Assembly: GCA_020356065.1 (NCBI GenBank)
Contig: CP070632.1
Coordinates: 766,656-830,655 of the forward strand
Reading direction: 5' to 3'
Source: Nitrospiraceae bacterium
Lineage (GTDB): Bacteria; Nitrospirota; Thermodesulfovibrionia; UBA6902
DNA: 64,000 bases
Shown: positions 25,363 through 34,360 of the stretch, one piece after another
Position numbering within the stretch: the stretch's first letter is position 1
Layout of the letters: each line of letters begins with the position of its first letter
Notes under the pieces: model-generated
Databases searched by the model: none
The model's input: the letters and a program-made list of their open reading frames with translations, nothing else
What the model was told of the DNA's origin: nothing
Translations under genes and position numbers: made by a program

Positions 25363-27657
25363 ATGAAACAGAAGATTATCCTCTCATTATTTGCCCTCTT
25401 TATTTTCCTGGCTGCCGGTACGGTGACAGCTGTGCTTTACATGTCGAATAACACATCTGTTCTGAAGAACATAGTGATGCTTCATGAGGTTGAGCAGTTA
25501 AGGCGTTCTCTGATAATCAAAATACAGAACGTCCAGGCAGACCTTTATACTGTTGATAAGGAGTTTGCCACTGATTTTGATTATATAATAAATCAAGCGG
25601 CTGATCTTGACCAGACTGCCATGCGATGTTCTGGCTGTCATCACTCCCCTGAATTGACAAAGAAGATTCAAAATGTCCAGTCACTCATTAATGATTATGA
25701 AGTTGCTCTCAGTTACTACCTTACCGCATCAGCAAATACCAACAGGATTATTAAACTGAAATCAGATGCAGCTGCGATCGGCAAGAAACTGATAAATCTT
25801 TCGGGCGCCATGTCACACAGCGCCAGTAAAAATCTCGCTGAACTGTCTAATGAAACCATGAGCAGGATGCACCACGTCATGACAATACTGCTCATTACAA
25901 TTGCCATAACTTTCATACTTGGAATACTCGTTGCCATTCATTTGACCAGATCTGTGACAAATCCTGTTAATGAGCTGGTACATGCAACCAGGAGAATAGC
26001 TTCAGGTGAATATGGGGCAAAGATTTCCTTTAAGGACAAAACCGAATTCGGGGAACTTGCCGAGCATTTTAATTCCATGAGCCGAGCAATTAAAGAGGGG
26101 TATGAAAAAATCCATAAAGAAATGGCTGACAGGAAACAGGCGGAAGATGCTTTGAGACTGAGTGAAGAAAGACTGCAAACGGTTTTCAATCAGATGCAGG
26201 ATGTATTTTACAGAACAGACAAGGAAGACAGGATCATATGGGTTTCTCCATCATCTAAAAAGATGTTCGGATATAATTCTGTAGATAATATAATTGGTCA
26301 GAAATTTTCAAATTTGTGTACTAATCCCGAGAAAAAGCAGATTATATTTAACGAATTAATTAATAAAGGAAATATTAAGAATTATGAGTTGGAGATGCTC
26401 AAGAGTGATAACAGTACAATCATAGTTAGCATAAATTCCCATTTTTATCTTGATGAGAAAGGAGAAGTTGCCGGAATTGAAGGGGCGATAAGAGACGTAA
26501 CCGAACAAAAAAAATTGGAAGAGGAACACCGAACGATAGAGAAACTGGAGTCTGTGGGTATCCTGGCAGGAGGAATTGCCCATGATTTTAATAATATTCT
26601 GACTTCCATTACGGGAAATATCTCATTAGCCAGATTATCTCACAGTTCCCGGAAGGATGTATCAGATATTCTTGCTGAAGTAGAAGAGGCATGCGGGAGG
26701 GCAAGAGACCTGACCAATCAGCTGCTGGCCTTTGCCAAGGGAGGGTTTCCAATTAAAAAAATTGTGTATTTAAGAAATCAGATAAAAGATGCCACAAAGT
26801 TTGCTTTGCGGGGTTCTAAGGTGAAGTGTGAGTTTCAGATGCCGTTAGACCTTTGGGCGGCAGAAATTGATCCGGGTCAGATTAACCAGGTCATTTATAA
26901 TCTGGTCATTAATGCGAACCAGGCCATGCCGGATGGCGGAACAATAAATATATGTGCAGAAAATATGGAAGCTGATGAGGTGAGTAACATGCCTCTGGAG
27001 AGAAGGGATTATGTGAAAATATCTGTTCGGGACCATGGTATCGGCATACCGGGAGACCAGGTTCAAAAGGTATTTGATCCATATTTCACGACAAAAAAGC
27101 AGGGCAGCGGACTTGGACTTTCCAGTACGTATACGATTATAAAAAACCATAACGGTCATATTGATGTAGAATCTGAAGAGGGGAAGGGGACTATTTTCAG
27201 AATTTACCTGCCTGCTTCCAGAAAGAAATTGCCTGATAGAGAAATCAGAGACGATGATGTCATTATGGGTTCCGGGAAGATTCTGGTCATGGATGATGAC
27301 CAGTCGGTCAGGGATACAGTGAAAAAAATGCTGTCCCATATGGGATATGAAGTTGAAACGGTAAGGGACGGTACCGAAGCAATTGAACTTTATAACAAAT
27401 GCAGAGATACCGGTTCTCCATTTGATGCGGTCATAATGGATTTGACTATTCGGGGAGGAATGGGAGGCGGCGAAACCATAACAAAACTGACTGAGATAGA
27501 TCCCGAGGTAAAAGCGATCGTGTCCAGCGGATATTCTACAGATACGGTAATGTCCAATTATGAAGAGTACGGATTCCGAGGAGTAATATCAAAGCCATAT
27601 GATATGCATGATTTAAGTACACTGTTGCACCAGTTAGTAAATGGGAAAAAGGGATGA
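25363..27657 (+). CDS. hybrid sensor histidine kinase with periplasmic CxxCH haem motif
   Basis: Membrane kinase of 764 residues. The first membrane helix is at about 5-27. A helical periplasmic domain (28-165) contains CSGCH (residues 89-93), the covalent c-type haem motif, followed by another His. The second helix is at about 171-193, then HAMP, and a PAS domain (265-380). The phospho-acceptor region is GGIAHDFNN (His 407), with the ATPase boxes after it and a C-terminal receiver (ILVMDDD, phospho-Asp in VIMDLT). A PhnD-like binding protein is encoded just upstream. Redox or ligand sensing through haem is inferred. No separate response regulator is adjacent. Confidence 0.9.
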   Translation: MKQKIILSLFALFIFLAAGTVTAVLYMSNNTSVLKNIVMLHEVEQLRRSLIIKIQNVQADLYTVDKEFATDFDYIINQAADLDQTAMRCSGCHHSPELTKKIQNVQSLINDYEVALSYYLTASANTNRIIKLKSDAAAIGKKLINLSGAMSHSASKNLAELSNETMSRMHHVMTILLITIAITFILGILVAIHLTRSVTNPVNELVHATRRIASGEYGAKISFKDKTEFGELAEHFNSMSRAIKEGYEKIHKEMADRKQAEDALRLSEERLQTVFNQMQDVFYRTDKEDRIIWVSPSSKKMFGYNSVDNIIGQKFSNLCTNPEKKQIIFNELINKGNIKNYELEMLKSDNSTIIVSINSHFYLDEKGEVAGIEGAIRDVTEQKKLEEEHRTIEKLESVGILAGGIAHDFNNILTSITGNISLARLSHSSRKDVSDILAEVEEACGRARDLTNQLLAFAKGGFPIKKIVYLRNQIKDATKFALRGSKVKCEFQMPLDLWAAEIDPGQINQVIYNLVINANQAMPDGGTINICAENMEADEVSNMPLERRDYVKISVRDHGIGIPGDQVQKVFDPYFTTKKQGSGLGLSSTYTIIKNHNGHIDVESEEGKGTIFRIYLPASRKKLPDREIRDDDVIMGSGKILVMDDDQSVRDTVKKMLSHMGYEVETVRDGTEAIELYNKCRDTGSPFDAVIMDLTIRGGMGGGETITKLTEIDPEVKAIVSSGYSTDTVMSNYEEYGFRGVISKPYDMHDLSTLLHQLVNGKKG

Positions 27658-27661
27658 CATT

Positions 27662-28057
27662 ATGAGAAGTATGATTGTGCTATTTCTTGTTGTAATAATC
27701 GGGTGTGCATCCATTGGGGACAGCAGACGGATGGATAAGCTGGAGATGATAACTGACAGATACGAGAGTGCTCTCCAATGGGGACAATATGAAACTGCCT
27801 TCATGATGATGAGGGCTGAACAGAATGAGAGGAGCATGACCGGGCCGGATGATCTCAGGAAATTTAAAATTACTTCTTATCGTTTAATACATAAAAGTGT
27901 TGCAGAAAGCGGGAAAGAAGCGAAGCAGATGATAGAGATCAAATATTATGACAGAGACGACATGATCGAGAAAACATTGATTGACAACCAGACATGGACG
28001 TACGATAGAGATACGGGGGGATGGTTTTTATCGAGCGGACTCCCTGATTTCCGATGA
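27662..28057 (+). CDS. small lipoprotein of unknown function
   Basis: About 131 residues with lipobox VIIGCAS. The mature part contains YESALQWGQYETAFMMM and a beta-rich C-terminal half ending in WTYDRDTGGWFLSSGLPDF. This pattern resembles NTF2/SnoaL-like lipoproteins, but I cannot assign a family. The ATG at 27662 follows AAGGG with 8 nt spacing. It begins 5 bp after the sensor kinase stop, so it is probably cotranscribed with the kinase and PhnD-like genes. Confidence 0.7.
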   Translation: MRSMIVLFLVVIIGCASIGDSRRMDKLEMITDRYESALQWGQYETAFMMMRAEQNERSMTGPDDLRKFKITSYRLIHKSVAESGKEAKQMIEIKYYDRDDMIEKTLIDNQTWTYDRDTGGWFLSSGLPDFR

Positions 28058-28065
28058 CCAGATTA

Positions 28066-28641
28066 TTAAGAGTCCCGTATTATCTTTCTTGCTGCAAGGT
28101 ACGCTTTGTTCTTTACAGATTCAAGATATATCCTGACAAGCTCCAGGATGTTTTTATACATAAGATAGTTTGAGGACAGTTCACGGAATAACTCCGTATC
28201 TGTAAATTCAGAAGCTATTTTGTAGGATCTCTGCCCCTGAAGCACGTAATGCTCCGAAAGACGTGCACCCGGAACAACAACCCTGCCAAGAACAAACTCC
28301 CTCCCCCGTTTTCTGTTTATCCAGCAGGGAAACATGCTAAGCATAAAAAGAGTAAAATCACCTATATGTTTATGGACCTGGAACTCCCTGTCAAAGCTGT
28401 CGGCATTCATGAGAATACTGCTTTCACAAAGCATTTCTGCTATGTCCTCAAGTCTGTTTTCTTCAGCATCCCTTATTCTGTAAAGGTTGTCAGAATTAAT
28501 AAAACCGCAGAGGATCTGATCTTCAATATATTTAACTGTTCCGGTACTGTCAGTAGGATTCATTTCCAGTCCAAAATCAAGGGCCCTTTGAAACAGTTCT
28601 CTTAAAGGATGGTCTCTTTCAATGGATTCATTATTAAACAT
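28066..28641 (-). CDS. conserved hypothetical protein, 191 residues
   Basis: Soluble, largely helical protein without signal peptide. Segments such as HKHIGDFTLFMLSMFPCWINRK and GRVVVPGARLSEHYVLQGQRSYKIASEF look conserved, but I do not recognise the family. ATGs occur at 28647 and 28641. AAGG lies 8 nt before the second, which is preferred. It is preceded on the same strand by a 52-residue frame ending inside its ribosome site and a 36-residue membrane peptide, so the three may form a small operon. Confidence 0.7.
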   Translation of the reverse strand: MFNNESIERDHPLRELFQRALDFGLEMNPTDSTGTVKYIEDQILCGFINSDNLYRIRDAEENRLEDIAEMLCESSILMNADSFDREFQVHKHIGDFTLFMLSMFPCWINRKRGREFVLGRVVVPGARLSEHYVLQGQRSYKIASEFTDTELFRELSSNYLMYKNILELVRIYLESVKNKAYLAARKIIRDS

Positions 28642-28651
28642 ATTCATGTCC

Positions 28652-28810
28652 TTATCGGTCTTGAATCATGTACACTTTTTTATCGATATAATCAGGAAAA
28701 AACTTTAGATATGCATATGTATGGAAATCACGCGAACTGAGGAAGTAGATGATTTTTCCCGATCGGGTCAGATGAATAATCAGGACAGGCTTAACAATCA
28801 GACTGCTCAT
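28652..28810 (-). CDS. small uncharacterised protein, 52 residues
   Basis: This frame starts at ATG 28810, closely bounded upstream by two in-frame TAG codons, and ends with TAA at 28654-28652, just before the ribosome site of the 191-residue gene. The product contains GKIIYFLSSRDFHTYAYLKFFPDYID, which reads like a real folded or surface segment rather than random translation. The ribosome site is weak. No family is recognised. Confidence 0.55.
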   Translation of the reverse strand: MSSLIVKPVLIIHLTRSGKIIYFLSSRDFHTYAYLKFFPDYIDKKVYMIQDR

Positions 28811-28867
28811 TACCAGAGTCTGTGATTTCTACTAAAAACCCTGACTGCGTTGAGAAGGAATATGTTC

Positions 28868-28978
28868 TCAGTACGATTTATGCCTCATCATATCTTCTTT
28901 GCGCCCTGATGCCAGCATTGCCATCAATATCATGCCAAATACTGAACCTATGAAAAGACCTGCTGCAAATAATAACAT
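28868..28978 (-). CDS. 36-residue single-pass membrane protein
   Basis: Starting at ATG 28978, the frame encodes MLLFAAGLFIGSVFGMIL, then LMAML and a charged tail with RKEDMMRHK. AGGAGGGG lies 6 nt upstream, an unusually strong ribosome site for so short a frame. It resembles the tiny one-helix proteins grouped as DUF3789, but that link is from memory and not searched. It is the first frame of a same-strand cluster with the 52- and 191-residue genes. A shorter relative lies at 5313-5384. Confidence 0.65.
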   Translation of the reverse strand: MLLFAAGLFIGSVFGMILMAMLASGRKEDMMRHKSY

Positions 28979-29203
28979 TGTTCCCCTCCTTTGTTTAGAA
29001 CAGCTGTTATATGTACACAGACTTAAACAGGAAAAATGCAAGATATGTGCCCGATTAATATTACTTATTTTTATAGAATTATACTTCAGGCAACATAAGG
29101 GAAAAAAGGAGGCAAATCTTTAATTATACAAATAGTTACACGCAGGTCTTAAGACTGAATATTGTTCAAAGTGGCAATACCATGCCATTTTGACATCTAT
29201 CGA

Positions 29204-29977
29204 TTATGTGGTATTCATGCCACTTTTCAGTAGTTTTAAGAGTTCGTCAAAGACTTGACTCGCATTTTCCCTGAAGCATACATCAGCAAGGTTATCTGTT
29301 GGGGTTTGGGTCCGGTTAATATAAATAAGCTTTGCTCCATTGCTGAAGGCCTCTCTCGGGATAGACGCAGCAGGCTCGACCTGCAGTGATGAACCTATCA
29401 TTAAAAGGAGATCGCACGATGCAGCACATTTGAAGGCTCTTATCATTTCCGATTCAGGCATTGACTGACCAAATGATATTGTCGCAGGTTTCACATATCC
29501 TTGACATACATCACATGATGGATCAATTTCTCCCTGCTCAAGCCATGTCTGCACTTCCTCGATAGGCCACTTTTTTCCGCAATCAAGACAGACTGCTTTT
29601 CTGTTTGTACCATGCAGTTCGATAACATTTGAGCTTCCGCTGGCCTGGTGAAGACCGTCTATATTTTGAGTAATAAGGCATTTTAAATTGCTTATTTTTT
29701 CCAGTTCCGCAAGAGCCAGGTGAGCCCTGTTTGGTTTTGCGTCTTTAATTTCTCCGTACAGCTCTTTCTTCATGTTCCAGTACTCAACACGTGCCTTATG
29801 ACTGGAAATAAACTCCTGATATGTGACGATTCTGTACCTGTCCCAGACTCCGCCCTTGCTCCTGAAATCAGAGATCCCTGAATCGGTGGATATGCCTGCA
29901 CCTGTAAAAGCAGCAACGTTTTTGGATAAATTTAAAAGAGTAACCGCTTTTGATAGTCTTTCTTTAAATGAAATCAT
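29204..29977 (-). CDS. cobB: SIR2-family NAD-dependent protein deacylase
   Basis: Sirtuin of 257 residues that removes lysine acyl groups using NAD, releasing nicotinamide. GAGISTDSGISDFR and the catalytic TQNIDGLH (His) are complete. The four zinc cysteines are in CLDCG and CDVC. GSSLQVEPAASIP and the final nucleotide-binding strand are present. It is monocistronic and could counter acylation produced by acetyl- or acyl-CoA synthetases. Confidence 0.92.
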   Translation of the reverse strand: MISFKERLSKAVTLLNLSKNVAAFTGAGISTDSGISDFRSKGGVWDRYRIVTYQEFISSHKARVEYWNMKKELYGEIKDAKPNRAHLALAELEKISNLKCLITQNIDGLHQASGSSNVIELHGTNRKAVCLDCGKKWPIEEVQTWLEQGEIDPSCDVCQGYVKPATISFGQSMPESEMIRAFKCAASCDLLLMIGSSLQVEPAASIPREAFSNGAKLIYINRTQTPTDNLADVCFRENASQVFDELLKLLKSGMNTT

Positions 29978-30065
29978 TTAGAAACAAAGGTGATAGGTTA
30001 TTGGTAAAAATAATAACACAGGATATCTTGAATCACCAATGACCTATTACCCATCAGCAATGACC

Positions 30066-30791
30066 TTATTTATCAATTTTTCTTTTCAAAACGATCAGAA
30101 TAACGATTCCAATGATAAAGAGAATCCCGCCTGTCAATGCCCAGAAGGCGCCGGGTTCCCTGTTCATCTGAAGCAGGGCAGCTTTGTCCGGGTCCGGTCT
30201 GATGTTCTTTACGTTAATATTAAAACCCTGGAATACAGACGGTTTGTTAGGCATTATTGAATTTGTCTGGAGGACCTGATTGTCCTTAGTATATGTGACA
30301 TCGACTGTCCACGCGGTGATATACCCGTAATAGTCAACATTAATATCTATATCATCCACAATTAAAAAAGTTCCTTCTGAAATCTTCAGTACTGTACCTG
30401 CCCTGACTTCTGCTGTTTTCTGATATGCCCCGAATGCACTTAATAAATGAGCTAGGAGCATGAAGATAAAACCTGTATGTATTATCTGGGGTGCAATCAA
30501 CAGAAGCCAGTGAGTGACCTTTCTCTTTCTGATTATGGAATCTACACTGCAAAAGATAGTATTCACGGCAATGACTGCGAGAACTCCGATGATCCCCAAG
30601 AGCCACCAGATGTCCTTTACCGGCTGTTTCCTGATCCAGTCAAACAGGGGAATGGAATGAAGCTGCTGAAATGCCCTATTGCCGGGCATGATAAAGGCTC
30701 CGGCAAAGAACAGAATGAGCAGCAATCCCAGGAACCAGAGGGTTGTGTTCAATGAGAGAAAGAAATTTAATATGTATCTCAGTATTTTCAT
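30066..30791 (-). CDS. resB: cytochrome c biogenesis protein ResB (short form)
   Basis: Membrane component of system II cytochrome c maturation, working with CcsA to deliver haem to apocytochromes. About 241 residues with membrane helices at LSLNTTLWFLGLLLILFFAG, in the middle, and at the C terminus before a basic tail. The ATG at 30791 is chosen; the longer frame to 30875 runs through an extragenic repeat. The repeat's GGAGAGGG supplies the likely ribosome site about 10 nt upstream. It follows ccsA. Confidence 0.85.
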   Translation of the reverse strand: MKILRYILNFFLSLNTTLWFLGLLLILFFAGAFIMPGNRAFQQLHSIPLFDWIRKQPVKDIWWLLGIIGVLAVIAVNTIFCSVDSIIRKRKVTHWLLLIAPQIIHTGFIFMLLAHLLSAFGAYQKTAEVRAGTVLKISEGTFLIVDDIDINVDYYGYITAWTVDVTYTKDNQVLQTNSIMPNKPSVFQGFNINVKNIRPDPDKAALLQMNREPGAFWALTGGILFIIGIVILIVLKRKIDK

Positions 30792-30797
30792 GCTGTT

Positions 30798-30893
30798 AAT
30801 TCCCTCTCCCCTGGCGGAAGAGGGTGAGGGGGGTAAATATAAGCGATCACCCTCACCTGTATCCTCTCCCGTCAAGGGGGGGGAGAATAAAAA
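30798..30893. repeat. CCTCTCCC/GAGGGTGAGGG extragenic inverted repeat
   Basis: Two hairpin-forming segments lie back to back: CCCTCTCCCCTGGCGGAAGAGGGTGAGG, then ACCCTCACCTGTATCCTCTCCCGTC followed by a G-run. Similar elements are common between genes in environmental Gram-negatives. This one lies between ccsA and resB and overlaps the resB leader. Confidence 0.6.
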
Positions 30894-30921
30894 TCCCAGT
30901 TGTTTGAAACGGGTAACTTCT

Positions 30922-31632
30922 CTAAAAACTATGCGAACTCTTCATTAACAGACTCACTCCAAGATATGTAAACAGCACAATGGCAAATCCAACGATGCTC
31001 AGATATGCCATGGGTTTTCCTGACCACCACGGCCTGAGCCGTGCATGCAGCTGGAAACTGTAGTAGACCCACAATATGCTGGTCCAAAGCTCTTTCGGTG
31101 TCCAAACCCAGTATGTGCCCCAGGCCAGGTATGCCCATATACCTCCGAATATCATGGACAGTGTAAAAAGACAGTAACCGATCAATACAGCCCTGTACTG
31201 CAGACCTTCATGCACCGGATCTCTTTCCTTTAGATACATGCTTCCGAGAACCGCTGCAACCCCAAAAAGGGCATAAGACATAAAGGCAAGAACCACATGA
31301 CATTCAAACCAGAATGTCTTCAGGATGGGAGGTAGCGGTGAATTGTGCGCCTTTGAGAGCATGGAAAAAGCCGTGAAAGCGGCTGTTACGACGGCAACAG
31401 AACTTAAAAAAGAATTGCGATTTTTTACAGCAAAGCCAAAGGGAATCGAGAAGGCAGCAATGGATGCTGCAAGGAACGCTATGGTGTCGTGAGGTCCAAC
31501 CAGGGGGAGTCTTCCCAGTTCTGCGCCTCTTGACACTATGTAAGCTGCCTGAAGAATGAGACCAAGAACGAGCAGAGGTCTCTTCCACAGCGCAAAGAGG
31601 TAGGAACCAAAAGACAGAGCGAGTAATGTCAT
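30922..31632 (-). CDS. ccsA: cytochrome c assembly protein CcsA/ResC
   Basis: Haem-handling membrane protein of system II. About 236 residues with several helices. The tryptophan-rich haem motif appears as WGTYWVWTPKELWTS. Conserved histidines occur in FWFECHVV and QLHARLRPWW. It is paired with resB downstream, as expected. The presence of c-type haem machinery fits the CxxCH motif of the nearby sensor kinase. Confidence 0.88.
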   Translation of the reverse strand: MTLLALSFGSYLFALWKRPLLVLGLILQAAYIVSRGAELGRLPLVGPHDTIAFLAASIAAFSIPFGFAVKNRNSFLSSVAVVTAAFTAFSMLSKAHNSPLPPILKTFWFECHVVLAFMSYALFGVAAVLGSMYLKERDPVHEGLQYRAVLIGYCLFTLSMIFGGIWAYLAWGTYWVWTPKELWTSILWVYYSFQLHARLRPWWSGKPMAYLSIVGFAIVLFTYLGVSLLMKSSHSF

Positions 31633-31766
31633 AGGATGGTATTTTACATGTTTTGCAAGTATTTAAAAACGTTGATAATTGAATAATGAAATCTGTATTT
31701 AATAAAGACATATTTCCCTGCAGATATGATATTAAAGAATTATTATAAATTGTCGATTTGTTTATT

Positions 31767-32972
31767 ATGGGAATTCTCAGGAAATTGCAGCTGGGTATGT
31801 TGCTTTTTGGTATTTCAATGGGATGTATCTTTCCTTTTTATGCCAGGTTATTTGTTCATTTTAAGCATGGAATGCAATTTTGGTTTGATATCGGTTGTAT
31901 TATTGCAGGAATTATGGTCGGGGGTTTTTCATACTTTCTTACAAGATGGATACTTGTAAAACAGCTTGCAAAAATAGCGTTGGCCTGCCGGGATATTACC
32001 TCGGGAAAGATTAATACATCAGTCTCACTTGAAAGCCCTGACTCAATAGGGGATATTGCCAATGGTTTTAATATCATGGTCCACACACTTCAGGAATTAA
32101 TACAACGGTTATCTGGTGGAGTTAAGAACATGACAGGCGTTACCGTTGCAATTTCATCCATGAGTGACATACTTGCAAAGACTATTGAACAGGAGGCCAT
32201 GGATGTATCCAATGTTACTGCTGCAACTCACAAATCAGCTGAAACCGTATCTCATATAAGTGATAATTTGACTAAAGCCTGACAATTTTCCAGTGATATT
32301 AATGAACAGGCTGATCAGGCCCGACGAATTCTTGCTGAATCAATGGAAACAATGAAACGGACGAACCAGAGCATGAACAATGCTATCAGACATATGGAAG
32401 AATTAAGCACTCAATCGCATGATATCTCAGAAATAATTTCAATGATCGATGACGTCGCTGAACAAACAAACCTTCTAGCTCTAAATGCAGCAATAGAAGC
32501 AGCACGGGCCGGGGAACATGGAAGGGGGTTTGTTGTTGTTGCTGATGAGGTGAAAAAACTGGCAGAGAAGACATCAGCTTCCACAAAAAAGACAGGTGAG
32601 ATCATTAAGTCCCTTCAAAATGGGGTTGAGAATACGATCACTACGGTAAAAAATCATTGTGACCTCATCATTACATTGCAGGATTCAGTTGATAAGTCAT
32701 CAAAGGCGATGAGTTCCATATATGGGAATGTGGACAATATATCAAAAATCATTAATCAGATATCTGATTCTGTATCGCAGCAAAGTGAAGCATATAAAGG
32801 TATAAATGAGACAATGGAAAAAATAAATATAACGTTTAATGAAATACAGCAGTCTACAAGGCATGTTGCTTCCGAGGGTGACAGTATCAATGAATTTACG
32901 CATTACATGATGTCACTACTTAACAGATTTGAAGACAACAGACATCGGGAAGCAGGTTGCATTGAATCATGA
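31767..32972 (+). pseudogene. methyl-accepting chemotaxis protein interrupted by one in-frame stop
   Basis: Two frames in the same phase, 31767-32282 and 32343-32972, read as one chemoreceptor of about 401 codons with a single TGA at 32280-32282 (codon 172). The N part has two membrane helices with a very short periplasmic loop and a HAMP domain. The C part carries the canonical hairpin [24 protein letters not shown]. The sequence after the stop ([12 protein letters not shown]) continues the receptor heptads. A point mutation or a sequencing error explains this best. Downstream translation could restart at 32343, giving a soluble signalling fragment. Confidence 0.8.
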
Positions 32973-33046
32973 CACGTGCAGATATAAAAGCCTGTATCAC
33001 TTAGATGTCGGATAATAATTATATTCCTGCATTACAATCACAACGT

Positions 33047-33100
33047 ATGATCCCTTTTTCTCAAACCATACAAATAGCCAAATCACTCCGGCAATAAATT
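33047..33100 (-). pseudogene. relic of a YeeE/YedE C terminus
   Basis: On the minus strand this stretch reads KFIAGVIWLFVWFEKKGS. The intact gene at 33833-34360 ends FIAGGLGLFVWLEKKGL, so about 12 of 16 aligned residues agree, and the DNA is also alike. No further homology is seen upstream, and the relic has no start. It looks like the remains of a duplicated or rearranged transporter gene beside the broken chemoreceptor. Confidence 0.6.
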
Positions 33101-33186
33101 TTGAGTTTTTACTCTTTACTTCCTAAAGCTCGATCCTTTTATTGCCGAATAAAGAATGTATAAATCAGATAGGAGGAAAGATAATT

Positions 33187-33696
33187 ATGCCATCTATATC
33201 AGTACAGTGTCCTTCATGTGGTCGACAGGACCTTGGAGCGGAAGAGCAATGTGAATGCGGTTTTTTTAACAGCCATGCAATAATGGCCGAATTTGAGAAA
33301 AAAAGCATCGATACAGTAAAAAGAAAATCGATAAAAAATATTGATGAGCCGGTAAATAATAAACCTGATAAAGAGCTGATTTTGAAAGAGATTGATTCTT
33401 GGGTATTGACGTTTTCTCCAGAGGATAATTGCATTAATCTCAGTACTCCTGCTCTGAACGCATTCAAACTAAAGATTACACTTGAGGATTTAGAAGAATT
33501 ACTCGAAGTTATTTATAAGGTTACCGACAGACAGAAAACACTCAGGAAACTGCAGCTATCTGTTGAGGCAATACCTGAGCTGGTTTTGGAAGTTAACAGA
33601 TTAATTGAAGAAAAAAGATCAAAGGTATCCATTGCGTTTGATGAAGGCGAACTAAAGGAGATAGAGGAATTCATCAATCAGAAACTGATGGAGTAG
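33187..33696 (+). CDS. zinc-ribbon protein of unknown function
   Basis: A 169-residue protein beginning with a treble-clef-like Cys4 element (CPSCG and CECG within the first 30 residues). It is followed by a charged helical region with leucine-rich segments (LEDLEELLEVIYKVTDRQKTLRKL). The ATG at 33187 has AGGAGG upstream; the frame open from 33142 is unlikely. It may bind nucleic acid or protein, but no function is assigned. Confidence 0.65.
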   Translation: MPSISVQCPSCGRQDLGAEEQCECGFFNSHAIMAEFEKKSIDTVKRKSIKNIDEPVNNKPDKELILKEIDSWVLTFSPEDNCINLSTPALNAFKLKITLEDLEELLEVIYKVTDRQKTLRKLQLSVEAIPELVLEVNRLIEEKRSKVSIAFDEGELKEIEEFINQKLME

Positions 33697-33832
33697 GTTT
33701 CTTCGTGGAGACAGGGAGCATAAAGATAAACCGCAAGGATGTACCTGTCTTTAATTATTGTTAATCCTCCATTTATAATCTTTGCTGCCTACCGATAAAC
33801 GGAATCATGATACACCTGTCAGACGTTTCCGT

Positions 33833-34360
33833 TTACAATCCCTTCTTCTCCAGCCATACAAAAAGCCCCAATCCGCCTGCAATAAAAATGGCGATCACGA
33901 TCCAGTCGTTCAAACCGAAAATCTCAGGCAGCCTTATTGAGCCCTCTCTTCCCCACGTTAATATCGAGTCCTGAACTGCGGGGTAGACCTCGGCAAAGAG
34001 TGCTGCCCCGAGTAACATGCCAAGTATGCCCCAGAGAGCATCAATCCGGCCTTCTCCGAGAGCACCGAGTGATGTGCCCGGGCAATATCCAATAATACTC
34101 CAGCCAAGTCCGAACGTCAGGCCGCCGATTATATTGGCCCCGATATTTGTCGGTAATATGAGGGGCCTTGCTATTCCCAACTGATGAAGAATTGCTACGC
34201 CGACCATCCCTGTCAGAATTGCAGAGAAGAAAAACTTGAGGATTGTCATATCCATCAGGCGTAATGCACCCATCTGTTTATCAAAACGAACGACCCTGCC
34301 TTTTTGTAAAAGAAACCCGAATGCAATACCTGTTAACAAACCATTCATTAACGTGCTCAT
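33833..34360 (-). CDS. YeeE/YedE (TsuA-like) sulfur transport subunit, C-terminal half
   Basis: Membrane protein of 175 residues with about five helices and the conserved cysteine motif GLGWSIIGYCPGTSLGALGEGR. Full-length YeeE/TsuA thiosulfate transporters contain two such halves in one chain. Here they are two genes overlapping by 4 bp. It probably imports a sulfur species such as thiosulfate. A short copy of its C terminus lies 0.7 kb away at 33047-33100. Confidence 0.85.
   Translation of the reverse strand: MSTLMNGLLTGIAFGFLLQKGRVVRFDKQMGALRLMDMTILKFFFSAILTGMVGVAILHQLGIARPLILPTNIGANIIGGLTFGLGWSIIGYCPGTSLGALGEGRIDALWGILGMLLGAALFAEVYPAVQDSILTWGREGSIRLPEIFGLNDWIVIAIFIAGGLGLFVWLEKKGL

Noticed and set aside
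29171-29184. GCAATACCATGCCA as a reversed -24/-12 element for the miniprotein cluster
   Set aside because: The spacing is one base short, and sigma-54 does not tolerate changed spacing.
32280-32282. TGA as selenocysteine or recoded codon in the chemoreceptor
   Set aside because: It lies in a coiled-coil region where no catalytic selenocysteine is expected. No SECIS-like hairpin was seen, and TGA is used as a normal stop elsewhere in the window.
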